In this document: in pieces, positions 56,901 through 64,000 of the stretch
Layout of the letters: each line of letters begins with the position of its first letter
Position numbering within the stretch: position 1 is the stretch's first letter
NCBI RefSeq assembly: GCF_020463795.1
Contig: NZ_CP080025.1
Location: 5,143,501 to 5,207,500 of the forward strand
DNA length: 64,000 nucleotides
Direction of reading: 5' to 3'
Origin: Echinicola marina
GTDB taxonomy: Bacteria > Bacteroidota > Bacteroidia > Cytophagales > Cyclobacteriaceae
Notes under the pieces: generated by a model
Database searches by the model: none
Told to the model about the DNA's origin: nothing
The model's input: the letters and a program-made list of their open reading frames with translations, nothing else
Translations under genes and position numbers: made by a program

Positions 56901-57080
56901 AGCCTTGGCCAATACCTCTGCGTTTGCACCTGTATATTGAGCAGTAACCGTCACTGAAGGAGGTACAATCTCCGGGAATTGGGTCACTGGCAATGAAGTC
57001 AATGATAATAATCCGACCAAGGTTATGATCACCGAAATGACCGTGGATAAAATTGGTCGCCTAATGAATATTTCAAACAT
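53925..57080 (-). CDS. RND multidrug efflux permease (HAE1/AcrB type)
   Basis: 1051 residues. Starts FEIFIRRPILSTVISVIITL with PPSVTVTAQYTGANAEVLAK; the proton relay region is LVLAIGIVVDNAIVVVEAVH with the two adjacent Asp/Asn positions, and LVFVYLLLAAQYESYMLP and GLLGKNAILIIEIA follow in the second half. Twelve membrane helices and two large periplasmic loops are expected. It exports drugs, detergents or metabolites by proton antiport. The adaptor gene lies 31 bp upstream, the channel gene overlaps at the 3' end. Confidence 0.96.
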   Translation of the reverse strand: MFEIFIRRPILSTVISVIITLVGLLSLTSLPVTQFPEIVPPSVTVTAQYTGANAEVLAKAVATPLERAINGVPGMTYMNSVNTNDGVTVITVVFKVGTDPDQAAVNVQNRVSTVIDELPEEVIRAGVMTEKEVNSMLLYLNLMSSDSTQDEKFVYNFADINVLKELKRIDGVGFCEIMGVRDYAMRIWMNPDRMVAYDISPQDITDAIRSQNVEAAPGKSGISSDKDPQMLQYVLRYTGKFNKEEDYENITIKALPDGSLLKIKDVAEVEFDSEDYNMVSITDGSPSASIMIKQRPGSNARDVINAIKAKMEELKGSSFPPGMTYNVSYDVSRFLDASIAGVIKTLLEAFILVSIVVFIFLQDFRSTLIPAIAVPVSLIGTFFFMDLFGFSINLLTLFALVLAIGIVVDNAIVVVEAVHVKMHEDKMSAKDATISAMKEIGGAIIAITMVMSAVFIPVGFMSGPVGIFYRQFSLTLAIAIVISGVNALTLSPALCSLLLKPNHHEEGKPKGFMQKFFDGFNSRYDKLSGKYAGVLKAIVGRKSITFGILAVFFLATFGINSVLPTGFIPTEDQGMIYVNVTTPPGATVERTKVILDDVQAALLPLDEVETISTLAGYSLLTETAGASYGMGMINLVAWEDRDMSVAELIREYEGRVSHITGAEIQFFPPPSVPGFGNASGFEMRLLDKTGGPLGITAKTTQDFVAALNEKPELNGVFTNFDPNFPQYILHVDHDKASKLGVSVEEAMETLQSFIGSFYASNFIRFGQMYKVMIQAAPEYRTNPESLLKMYAKSSHGDMVPYSNFVTLERVYGPEQLTRYNMYTSAMINGEAAPGFSSGDAIQAVEATALEFLPRGFDIDWSGITREQIASGNQALYIFAICLVFVYLLLAAQYESYMLPMPVILSLPAGIFGAFLLLKLTGLENNIYAQVSLVMLIGLLGKNAILIIEIAIQNRNRGLGIIESAIRGGVERLRPILMTSFAFVCGLIPLTIATGAGAIGNRTIGTAAAGGMFIGTVVGVFLIPGLYVVFESIGTHFKKKSEEPIEKAAEKA

Positions 57081-57111
57081 ACTCTAGTAAATCTTTTTAG
57101 CTATTAGGTTC

Positions 57112-58317
57112 TTATAAGGAATTGTATAAAGTGTCATAGGCTTCTTCATCTGAAACACTAACTGGTTCAATGACACTTCCGTCCTTCACCTGTTGTATAC
57201 CTTCATAGATGATCCTATCACCACTTTTGAAACCTTCAGCCACATAAAACAACCCAAACCTTTTAATCGGCCTGAAACTCCTCACCTGCACTTTATTCTC
57301 TTCATCCAAGATATATACGTAGGTAAAATCCTGGATCTCAAAACATGATTTCTGAGGAATCAAGAAGATATTGTTCATTTCATTGGTCATTTTGATCTTG
57401 CCGCTGGCACCGTGCTTGATCAAACCGTCAGGATTTGGAAATCTCACCCTAAAAGCAATAGAACCGGTTCCTTTTTCAAAATCTGCCTCCATGGTTTCCA
57501 GTTTCCCCTTATATGGGTATTCTTGACCATCTGATAATATCAAGGTCAATTCCTTTTCTAACACTTCTGACTCTCCTGACTCCAGTTTTTCACGCATAAA
57601 CCTCAGGTATTCGTTCTCATTTACCTTGTAGTAAGCAAAAATCTCTGAAATATCTGTGATATGGGTCATCAGATCCCCAGTAGTCACCAAACTACCCGTT
57701 TTAAAAGGAATCCTATCCACGATCCCATCAAATGGCGCTTTGATAGTTGTATATGAAAGTCCAGTTTTGGCATTTTTAAGCATGGATTCGGCCTCCATAA
57801 TTCCTGATTGGGCCATTTCATATTTGGCTTCTGCCAATTCCAACTCGGATGAAGTAATGATTTTCTTATCTACCAAAGTCTGTAGCCTCTCTACTTCAAG
57901 TTTAGCTGCCTGAGCCTCGGCTTTGGCCTGCATCAACCTTGCCTGGTTACTATTCACTTCTTCAAAAAGCTCAGCTGAACTCAACTTAAACAATGGCTGT
58001 CCTTTTTTCACATAGGCACCTTCATCTACAAAAATATCATCCACAAAGCCCTCTACTTTTGCCCGGACCTCCACAAACTGGACTGCTTGAATATCGCACA
58101 CATAAGTCTGAGGTACCTCAATTTTCTGTGGCGATAATTTCATGGTTGGAATCTTTAAAGGCTTTTTCCTTTTGAATTCTTTGGTATTTCCTTCATTGCA
58201 CGAAAATACAAGTGGCATGCAGACTAATAGTAACAAGAATACATGCGAGCATTTTCTTAAAGAAATTCGTTGATTCAAGAGTGGTATCATAAATGTAGTA
58301 TGGTTATACGGTAGCAA
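57112..58317 (-). CDS. RND efflux periplasmic adaptor (membrane fusion lipoprotein)
   Basis: 401 residues. A signal with LLLLVCMPLVFSC gives a lipoprotein; the true start may be the ATG at codon 10 (MIPLLNQRIS). The biotinyl-lipoyl-like part (VRAKVEGFVDDIFVDEGAYVKKGQPLFKL), the alpha-hairpin (SNQARLMQAKAEAQAAKLEVERLQ), GLSYTTIKAPFDGIVDRIPF and the beta-barrel domains are in the usual order. It links the permease to the outer membrane channel. First gene of the three-gene operon; no TetR or AraC regulator is adjacent. Confidence 0.94.
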   Translation of the reverse strand: MLPYNHTTFMIPLLNQRISLRKCSHVFLLLLVCMPLVFSCNEGNTKEFKRKKPLKIPTMKLSPQKIEVPQTYVCDIQAVQFVEVRAKVEGFVDDIFVDEGAYVKKGQPLFKLSSAELFEEVNSNQARLMQAKAEAQAAKLEVERLQTLVDKKIITSSELELAEAKYEMAQSGIMEAESMLKNAKTGLSYTTIKAPFDGIVDRIPFKTGSLVTTGDLMTHITDISEIFAYYKVNENEYLRFMREKLESGESEVLEKELTLILSDGQEYPYKGKLETMEADFEKGTGSIAFRVRFPNPDGLIKHGASGKIKMTNEMNNIFLIPQKSCFEIQDFTYVYILDEENKVQVRSFRPIKRFGLFYVAEGFKSGDRIIYEGIQQVKDGSVIEPVSVSDEEAYDTLYNSL

Positions 58318-59016
58318 ATAACTTTTATTCGTTCAAAACTTAATTCAAAATGCCAAACAACTCCCTTTCACCATGATCTAATCATGATTAACGGGTAACC
58401 CAATGGCTATTTTGGAGATTATTTTACTGATCGATTGTTTAACCGATATTCTATCTAAGGTTGTTTTAAATGGCCGGAAAGTTCAAAATCAAAAGATCCA
58501 CTGGACGGACTTTTGCACCTCCCTATTATCCATTTTTCATTGTGTCAACCTAAACTTGAGTGATTAAAGAAGAAAAACCATGAAATCTTTTACTTCACGG
58601 AAAATTCCCCTATAATGTAGAATAAAACATAAAGCTCAATGAAAGGACGTTTTACCTAAACGATAGCTTTCACTTACTTCTCGATCATTAAGTGCAAAAA
58701 TATATTTTTCGCAATCCGACGGTCATATTATTACATGATCGGTCATAATTTTGTCCAAAAATTCCACACTTTTTCGATCTAACAAATATTACACCAAAAA
58801 ATAAATAGGAAATCAAACCAAAACACTAAAACAATATAATCACCATAAACAAAACAAATACTCAACCATCAACCATAGATTGATTCCAAAAACCTGTAAA
58901 AAGTTGAAAAAAATTCTTACAATATATTTTCCGCAATCAAAAAACAGGCCCGAAGACCTTCTTATTTCCACTAATTACATGTAAGAAACAACACCTTTAG
59001 GTCCAAAACTATTTTT
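58318..59016. promoter_or_regulatory. Long upstream region of the RND operon with candidate operators
   Basis: No gene in 699 bp. The palindrome CATGATCTAATCATG (58372-58386) lies 55 bp before the adaptor start and is well placed for a repressor. Further up, CGGTCAT occurs twice, at 58720-58726 and 58740-58746, exactly 20 bp apart, the second inside ATGATCGGTCAT. No TetR-type gene adjoins, so a regulator would act from elsewhere. Confidence 0.4.
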
Positions 59017-59220
59017 TCATCTAAGTTCGTCCAAATCATAATCTTTCCCTATCCCCCACCTGAGCAACTCTTCCATTTCATAGATTTCGAGCGTATCCCT
59101 ATCCTTAACCTTAAAATTATCCCTACCTATTTTGGCTAACACCTCTAACTCCCGCTTCTCACCATAATTGGTCAAACAATAAACCCTACCTACCCTTAAA
59201 TTATCCAATGATATTGCCAT
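59017..59220 (-). CDS. Small conserved-looking protein of unknown function
   Basis: 67 residues, MAISLDNLRVGRVYCLTNYG, then EKRELEVLAKIGRDNFKVKD and RDTLEIYEMEELLRWGIGKD, ending YDLDELR. The pattern of short beta strands (VGRVYCLTN, ELEVLAKI, NFKVKD) with a charged C-terminal helix suggests an SH3-like barrel. I recall similar small proteins in other Bacteroidota but know no function. It is alone, transcribed away from serA. Confidence 0.7.
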   Translation of the reverse strand: MAISLDNLRVGRVYCLTNYGEKRELEVLAKIGRDNFKVKDRDTLEIYEMEELLRWGIGKDYDLDELR

Positions 59221-59596
59221 GATCTATTTTCTCTCTATACTTCATTAATTTACCAACAGCATCATTATAACCCTTACATAAGAAAAGCTAAATTTTATTC
59301 AGCCCGAAGCTTTATAGCTTTCTTCCGAAAGTGATTAACGAATCTTCAAAAATACTCCATTAAACAGAAACTATCATAAGAATATAGCTGTATATTTTTC
59401 TTTACATAAAGACACATACAGTAGCTTCCAGCATAATTTTCCCTCCTATCTCTTCTATTTCGCAGATTACTGAGAATTAATGGACTTGAAGCCCCAAACC
59501 TGGAACAAAAAATTAAAAGTATTTTTCGTAACAAACGCACATATAATTTGATAAAATACTAAATTTACAGCCTAATCATTAAAAGTTCACCACAAA
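59221..59596. other. Divergent upstream region of the small gene and of serA
   Basis: No gene and no clear repeat. It must hold the promoters for both neighbours; TATAATTTG at about 59546 is one base longer than the TAnnTTTG consensus. Confidence 0.4.
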
Positions 59597-61489
59597 ATGG
59601 CCATGATTAAAAAGTTTATCATCGATTTTGACAGTACATTTACACAAGTAGAAGCTTTAGACATTCTAGGAGAGATCAGCTTGAGAAATGACCCCAAAAG
59701 AGATGAAAAATTAAAAGCGATCAAAGACATCACTGACCTAGGCATGGAGGGAAAAGTTTCCCTAAGAGAAAGCTTAGAAAAAAGAATTGAAATCCTTTGT
59801 GCCAACAAAGGACAAATCCAAGAACTCGTTGAAGAGCTAAGTAAAAAGATTTCCAAATCTTTCCAGAGAAACAAAGAATTTATCCAGGAAAACGCGGAAA
59901 ACATTTATATTATCTCTAATGGTTTCAAAGATTTCATCACACCGGTAGTTGCAAAATATGGGGTGGATGAGAACAATGTGTTTGCCAATGAGTTTGTTTA
60001 CGATTCGGATGGAAATATTGTCGATTTCAACCGGGAAAACTTGCTTTCCAAAAACAATGGAAAACCGGAAACCATTAAGACACTTAACCTTGAAGGAGAT
60101 GTGTATGTAATAGGTGACGGCTACACAGATTATGAAATCAAGGCCTCAGGCCTAGCCAATAAATTTTACGCATTTACAGAAAACATCAACCGTCCAAAAG
60201 TTTCTTCTAAGGCTGATCATATCGCCCCAAGTTTAGACGAAATTTTGTATGTTAACAAAATGAATAAGAAATACTCTTACCCTAAAAGCCGGATCAATGT
60301 ACTCCTGCTTGAAAATGTCCACCCTATTGGGGTAGAATTGATGAAGCAAGAAGGCTACAACGTGGAAGTTGTGAGCTCTGCTATGTCTGAAGAAGAACTG
60401 TGCGAAAAGATCAAAACGGTATCCATTATTGGTATCCGATCAAAAACCCAGATCACCAAAAAAGTTTTGGAAAATGCCAACAGATTGATCGCAGTAGGCG
60501 CCTTCTGTATTGGGACCAACCAAATTGATCTGGAAACATGCCAGGAAAAGGGGATTGCGGTATTCAATGCCCCCTTCAGCAATACCCGATCTGTTGTAGA
60601 ATTGGCCATTTCCGAAATCATCTTCTTGATGAGAAATCTTCATGACAAATCCTTGAAGATGCACCAAGGCGTTTGGAACAAATCTGCCAGTGGTAGTTTT
60701 GAAGTAAGAGGCAAAAAACTGGGTATAATCGGCTATGGTAATATCGGTGCCCAACTTTCTGTTTTGGCAGAAAACATGGGCATGAACGTATTCTACTATG
60801 ATATTGTCGAGCGATTGGCTTTGGGAAATGCCACCAAAGTGGATTCTTTGGATGAACTTTTGGAAACCTGCGACATCATTTCCCTACATGTGGATGGACG
60901 TAAGGAAAACAAAAACATCCTTGATAAAGACAAGATCGCCAAGATGAAAAAAGGCGCTATTTTAGTTAACCTGAGTCGGGGTCACGTAGTGGATGTACCT
61001 GCCCTCAAAGAAGCCCTTATTTCTGGAAAACTGGCAGGTGCAGCTGTGGATGTATTCCCTTCAGAACCTAAAAACAACAGTGAACCGTTTGAGTCAGAGC
61101 TCAAAGGATGTCCAAACACCATACTTACGCCCCATATCGGAGGAAGTACCCTTGAGGCCCAACAAAACATTGCTCAGTTTGTTCCGGGAAAAATCATTGA
61201 ATACATCAATACAGGAAACACATTCAATAGTGTAAACTTCCCGAACATCCAATTGCCTTTCTTAAGAGATGCCCACAGACTGATCCATATCCATCACAAT
61301 GAACCTGGAGTACTGGCTAAAATCAATCAAGTTTTGGCTAGCTACAAAATCAATATCGTTGGCCAATATCTAAAAACCAATGAAAAGATTGGTTATGTAA
61401 TTACGGATATTGATAAAGCCTACGAAACAGAGGTAATTGACGCATTAAAGGAAATCGAAGGAACAATCAGATTCCGTATCCTTTACTAA
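59597..61489 (+). CDS. serA: Fusion of a SerB-like HAD phosphatase and phosphoglycerate dehydrogenase
   Basis: 630 residues, against about 410-530 for ordinary SerA. Residues 1-225 are a HAD phosphatase: IIDFDSTFTQVEALD (nucleophile Asp10, Asp12), IYIISNGF, and VIGDGYTDYE. Residues 233-555 are D-3-phosphoglycerate dehydrogenase: INVLLLENVHPIGVEL, AVGAFCIGTNQIDL, LGIIGYGNIGAQLS (NAD site), GAILVNLSRGHVVDVPAL and ILTPHIGGSTLEAQQNIAQF. Residues 560-630 form an ACT-like end (HHNEPGVLAKINQVLASYKI). One chain would thus carry the first and last steps of serine synthesis. The HAD motif has Ser instead of Gly after the second Asp. ATG at codon 3 is also possible. Confidence 0.93.
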   Translation: MAMIKKFIIDFDSTFTQVEALDILGEISLRNDPKRDEKLKAIKDITDLGMEGKVSLRESLEKRIEILCANKGQIQELVEELSKKISKSFQRNKEFIQENAENIYIISNGFKDFITPVVAKYGVDENNVFANEFVYDSDGNIVDFNRENLLSKNNGKPETIKTLNLEGDVYVIGDGYTDYEIKASGLANKFYAFTENINRPKVSSKADHIAPSLDEILYVNKMNKKYSYPKSRINVLLLENVHPIGVELMKQEGYNVEVVSSAMSEEELCEKIKTVSIIGIRSKTQITKKVLENANRLIAVGAFCIGTNQIDLETCQEKGIAVFNAPFSNTRSVVELAISEIIFLMRNLHDKSLKMHQGVWNKSASGSFEVRGKKLGIIGYGNIGAQLSVLAENMGMNVFYYDIVERLALGNATKVDSLDELLETCDIISLHVDGRKENKNILDKDKIAKMKKGAILVNLSRGHVVDVPALKEALISGKLAGAAVDVFPSEPKNNSEPFESELKGCPNTILTPHIGGSTLEAQQNIAQFVPGKIIEYINTGNTFNSVNFPNIQLPFLRDAHRLIHIHHNEPGVLAKINQVLASYKINIVGQYLKTNEKIGYVITDIDKAYETEVIDALKEIEGTIRFRILY

Positions 61490-61530
61490 ATCATATAGCA
61501 ACAAACAATTAACCTATACAACTATAAAAG

Positions 61531-61556
61531 GAGAGTCAATCATCGGTATTGCTCTC
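61531..61556 (+). terminator. Terminator of serA
   Basis: GAGAGTCAAT (61531-61540) pairs with ATTGCTCTC (61548-61556) with one bulged T, followed by seven T. Confidence 0.8.
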
Positions 61557-61598
61557 TTTTTTTATAGGTGAAAATTTTGAGGGGATAAAAATAAAAAA

Positions 61599-61794
61599 GG
61601 AACGGGTCTTAGAGTGTTACAAACCTCTTTATAGACAAGATTTGAGCTGCCAGGGTTTCGCAACCTTCCACTGTTATCCTGCTTCCGAAGAAACGAGGTC
61701 CCGATAGCTATCGGGATGAGGCCTGGTTTTGAAAAAAGGCTTCACTCGGTATTTTTGTTAATTGTGAAGTTTGAACATGTCGGCGACCCGAACC
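61599..61794 (-). ncRNA. Probable structured small RNA, about 196 nt
   Basis: Minus strand. The ends are complementary: GGTTCGGGTC (61794-61785) pairs with GACCCGTTCC (61608-61599), eight pairs around a TT/TT loop. TATATTTG, a perfect -7 box, lies at 61807-61800, so transcription would begin almost exactly at the 5' end of that helix. After the 3' end comes TTTTTTATTTTT. Inside are UCCCGAU-AGCU-AUCGGGA, GUUUC-UUCG-GAAGC, a GGUU-GCGA-AACC hairpin with GNRA loop, ACUUCAC/GUGAAG and CCAGG/CCUGG. No protein frame fits. Size and paired ends suit a 6S-like or signal-recognition-like RNA, but I see no diagnostic core of either (no GGAAGGAAGCAG motif), so the class stays open. Confidence 0.5.
61676..61719. 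repeat. Perfect 18-bp palindrome inside the small RNA
   Basis: TCCCGATAGCTATCGGGA (61699-61716 region) is fully self-complementary. I have the impression that this word recurs between genes in Cytophagales, which would suggest a REP-like unit inside the RNA, but no second copy is in this window. Confidence 0.45.
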
Positions 61795-61807
61795 TTCTGC
61801 AAATATA

Positions 61808-62274
61808 CAAATAAGATTGAGGAATGATAAAAATATCCATAGAGATCTAAAAAACCAACAAACACATTCCATTTAACTATAAATCAATCAGTTACAAAAC
61901 AAGCAATAGCAATGCCCTATTATCAAAATATCCTAACATTGTTTTGATAAAAACTACCAAAAGTCCCTGTATCTAAGAGGAAAAACCAAAGATTTATCGT
62001 CAAGCACATTGATTATTTACCCAATAGAAAATATTGCAAAAAAAATCTGCTTAAACTTAAGTCCGTGAATAAAATATCAATACAACACAAGCCTTCTTCA
62101 TTTTGGATTAGGTTATTGAATGTTTTTTTTATTAAATTATGAAGATTAAGTCAATATCAGAACAAAAACTTGAGCCCTCTTTACCCATATTAACATTCAA
62201 CTATTTTATTCATTTTTAATTATTTTCACTTCATTTAAAATCATAACTTCGCACTATATTTAGCAGCTTAAGAA
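61808..62274. other. Gene-free upstream region of the universal stress gene
   Basis: Very AT-rich; no frame or repeat of note. TATATTTA at about 62257 is a near-match to the TAnnTTTG box for the gene at 62275. Confidence 0.4.
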
Positions 62275-63201
62275 ATGTATACAATTAAGAAACTCATTGT
62301 TTGCCTAGACCACACAGAAATGGATGAAACATTGGTGAAATTCGCTTCTTTTATAGCGAAGATCAACCACACCAAAAAGATCTATTTTACCAATGTGATC
62401 AGAAACCTTCAGATTCCAAAAGACATTTTGAAAGAATTCCCCAATCTAGTCGAGAACATGATAGAGGAAAGAAAAGGGCAAATGAAAAATTTGGTTGACC
62501 AACATTTTGATAAAGACCTAAAGATTGAATTAAGTTATGTAGTGAAAGAAGGGCAGCTATCGAAAAAAATCCTAAAACTAGCCCATGAGAAATCTGCAGA
62601 CATGATCTTGGTGGGAAGAAAGTCTACCCTTTCTGGCAGTGGCGTTGTTTCACAACGATTAGCCAGAAGAGCATCTTGTTCCCTTATGATCGTCCCTGAA
62701 AGCTGCACAAGCCCTAAAGTGGAAAAATTATTGGTTCCAAGTGACTTCTCTGACTATTCTAAAGACGCTTTGGAAGAGGCGATCATGATCGCAGAACGCC
62801 ACGGAAGCCATGTGGAAATTATCTGCCAAAATGTATTCTCAGTTCCTTCTGGCTACCACCTTACAGGTAAATCTTATGAAGAATTTGCAGATATCATGAA
62901 GATAAATGCTCAAGTCAACTTCAAGAAGTTCATCAGGAAAATTGACACTAAAAATGTCACTATTCACCCAGTTTACACGGTAGACAATAACGATGATCCT
63001 GTGGAAGACATTTTCATGAAAGCCCAAGAAGCCAATGTGGATGGAATTATCATAGGTGCCAAAGGAAGAACAGCAGCAACTGCCCTGTTTATCGGCAGCA
63101 TGGCTGAAAGGCTTATCCAGCTTAATGACAAATTCCCACTTGTAGTTACCAGACCTAAAGGTAAAAATGCTGGAATTTTAGACTATATTCTAGAAATATA
63201 A
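62275..63201 (+). CDS. Tandem universal stress protein (two UspA domains)
   Basis: 308 residues. The first domain (about 1-140) starts IKKLIVCLDHTEMDETLVKF and ends SADMILVGRKSTLSGSGVVS and RRASCSLMIVPE. The second (about 150-300) starts VEKLLVPSDFSDYSKDALEE and ends VDGIIIGAKGRTAATALFIG, SMAERLIQLNDKFPLVVTRP, with the GxxGx9GS nucleotide-binding pattern. Such proteins respond to starvation or energy stress. No partner gene is adjacent; a hairpin terminator follows. Its upstream region contains the putative small RNA, transcribed away from it. Confidence 0.92.
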   Translation: MYTIKKLIVCLDHTEMDETLVKFASFIAKINHTKKIYFTNVIRNLQIPKDILKEFPNLVENMIEERKGQMKNLVDQHFDKDLKIELSYVVKEGQLSKKILKLAHEKSADMILVGRKSTLSGSGVVSQRLARRASCSLMIVPESCTSPKVEKLLVPSDFSDYSKDALEEAIMIAERHGSHVEIICQNVFSVPSGYHLTGKSYEEFADIMKINAQVNFKKFIRKIDTKNVTIHPVYTVDNNDDPVEDIFMKAQEANVDGIIIGAKGRTAATALFIGSMAERLIQLNDKFPLVVTRPKGKNAGILDYILEI

Positions 63202-63261
63202 AATTAACCATAGCAATATTCTATTTTGCAAAAAATCCATACTTGGTCGAAAAGCCAAGAG

Positions 63262-63288
63262 AAAGGCCGTCTAATTTCTGACGGCTTT
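63262..63288 (+). terminator. Terminator of the universal stress gene
   Basis: AAAGGCCGTC (63262-63271) pairs with GACGGCTTT (63280-63288) with one bulged G; TTATTTA follows. Confidence 0.8.
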
Positions 63289-63435
63289 TTATTTATCAAA
63301 AAAAAACACTTAAACCAATTAACCCTCAAAAGTAAAAAACCAAGGCAATCTAAGCACTTCCCTACTTCCTTAACTTTTTATATTTTATGTAAAAAGCCAT
63401 TAAACTTATGCATAGATTAGAAGTCTAAGTAAAGC

Positions 63436-63984
63436 ATGAGACCATTGGATGACTTAGCCATTTTAGCACTTATAAAAGACCCTTCCACTAAAGAAAAAGG
63501 ATATCGTCAGTTGGTAGAGCAATACCAAGTAAGGGTATATGGCATCATCAGAAAAATGGTTTTGATCCATGAGGATGCTAATGACATCACGCAAAACACT
63601 TTTATCAAAGCGTTCAAAAACATCGACAAATTTAAGGGTGACGCCAGTATTTTCACTTGGTTATATCGCATAGCAACCAATGAAAGCCTCAACTTTTTAA
63701 ACAAAAAAAAGAAACGTATTTTCTTCCAAATTGATGATCATATCATGAAAATGGAAAACTACTTGGAAAAATCACCACATATAGACGGGGATAAAATTGA
63801 AGTTTTATTACAGAAGGTTTTGCTCAAATTACCAGAAAAGCAAAGACTGGTTTTTAACCTCAGGTATTTCGAGGAATTAAGCTATGAAGACATAAGTACC
63901 ATTACCGAAACTTCCGTGGGTGCATTAAAAGCCTCCTATCATCATGCGGTAAAAAAAATTGAAAAGGAAATCAAAGAAGAATAA
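63436..63984 (+). CDS. ECF-type RNA polymerase sigma factor
   Basis: 182 residues, complete. Region 2: LIHEDANDITQNTFIKAFKN and IFTWLYRIATNESLNFLNKK, the core-binding and -10 reading helices. Region 4: LPEKQRLVFNLRYFEELSYE, DISTITETSVGALKASYHHAV, the -35 reading helix-turn-helix. No regions 1 or 3, as usual for the extracytoplasmic function class. An anti-sigma factor gene may follow beyond 64000, but the window ends 16 bp later. The stimulus is unknown. Confidence 0.94.
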   Translation: MRPLDDLAILALIKDPSTKEKGYRQLVEQYQVRVYGIIRKMVLIHEDANDITQNTFIKAFKNIDKFKGDASIFTWLYRIATNESLNFLNKKKKRIFFQIDDHIMKMENYLEKSPHIDGDKIEVLLQKVLLKLPEKQRLVFNLRYFEELSYEDISTITETSVGALKASYHHAVKKIEKEIKEE

Positions 63985-64000
63985 ACCTTATAGGTTTTTC

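Noticed and set aside
61599-61794. tmRNA, RNase P RNA or tRNA.
   Set aside because: Length about 196 nt, no CCA end or T-loop, no RNase P conserved core; only a generic structured RNA can be supported.

Overview
The window is AT-rich DNA from a member of the Bacteroidota, most likely a Cytophagales/Cyclobacteriaceae-type bacterium. The evidence is three SusC-type TonB-dependent receptors (two with an adjacent SusD in the window), a hybrid two-component regulator, a protein with the gliding/type IX secretion C-terminal domain, a class B succinate dehydrogenase (sdhCAB), a small Hc1-like histone protein, promoter boxes of the TAnnTTTG type and no Shine-Dalgarno pattern. The genus is an inference; no rRNA or tRNA gene is visible.

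Layout. 1-9230: the 5' part of one SusC gene (cut by the window edge), a LacI-type regulator, then a SusD/SusC pair whose susC is split by a one-base shift in a run of eight G (minus strand). 9231-10155: a gene-free stretch with an unusual array of nine 11-bp repeats and a switch-like hairpin set. 10156-15378: a W/Y/G-rich exported DUF6600-like protein, a 59-residue histone-like protein, a DUF1080 protein, a complete IS1595-family element with matching terminal repeats and an 8-bp target duplication, and an exported msrA-msrB pair. 15821-30310: a complete fructan utilisation locus (hybrid sensor, SusC, SusD, two GH32 enzymes, sugar porter, fructokinase), in which the sensor/regulator gene is cut in two by an IS200/IS605-family element. 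30406-36025: Gfo/Idh/MocA oxidoreductase, two paralogous beta-barrel proteins, and a symporter-acetyltransferase-racemase cluster. 36222-39635: sdhCAB. 39994-50203: a large T9SS-sorted surface protein, a DCC protein, fabD, bioA, a HopJ-family protein, an unrecognised secreted protein, a MATE exporter and folK. 50284-58317: sppA and an RND efflux operon. 59017-63984: a small conserved-looking protein, a SerB-like/SerA fusion, a probable 196-nt structured RNA, a tandem UspA protein and an ECF sigma factor.

How the genes work together. In the fructan locus, fructan would be bound and imported by SusC/SusD, cut to fructose by the two GH32 enzymes, carried over the inner membrane by the MFS porter and phosphorylated by the PfkB kinase. 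The broken hybrid sensor is the expected activator, by analogy with the Bacteroides thetaiotaomicron fructan locus, so this strain may have lost or rewired induction. The points most worth a second look are the IS-split regulator, the phased 11-bp array, the structured RNA with paired ends and a correctly placed promoter box, and the G-run frameshift in the second susC.
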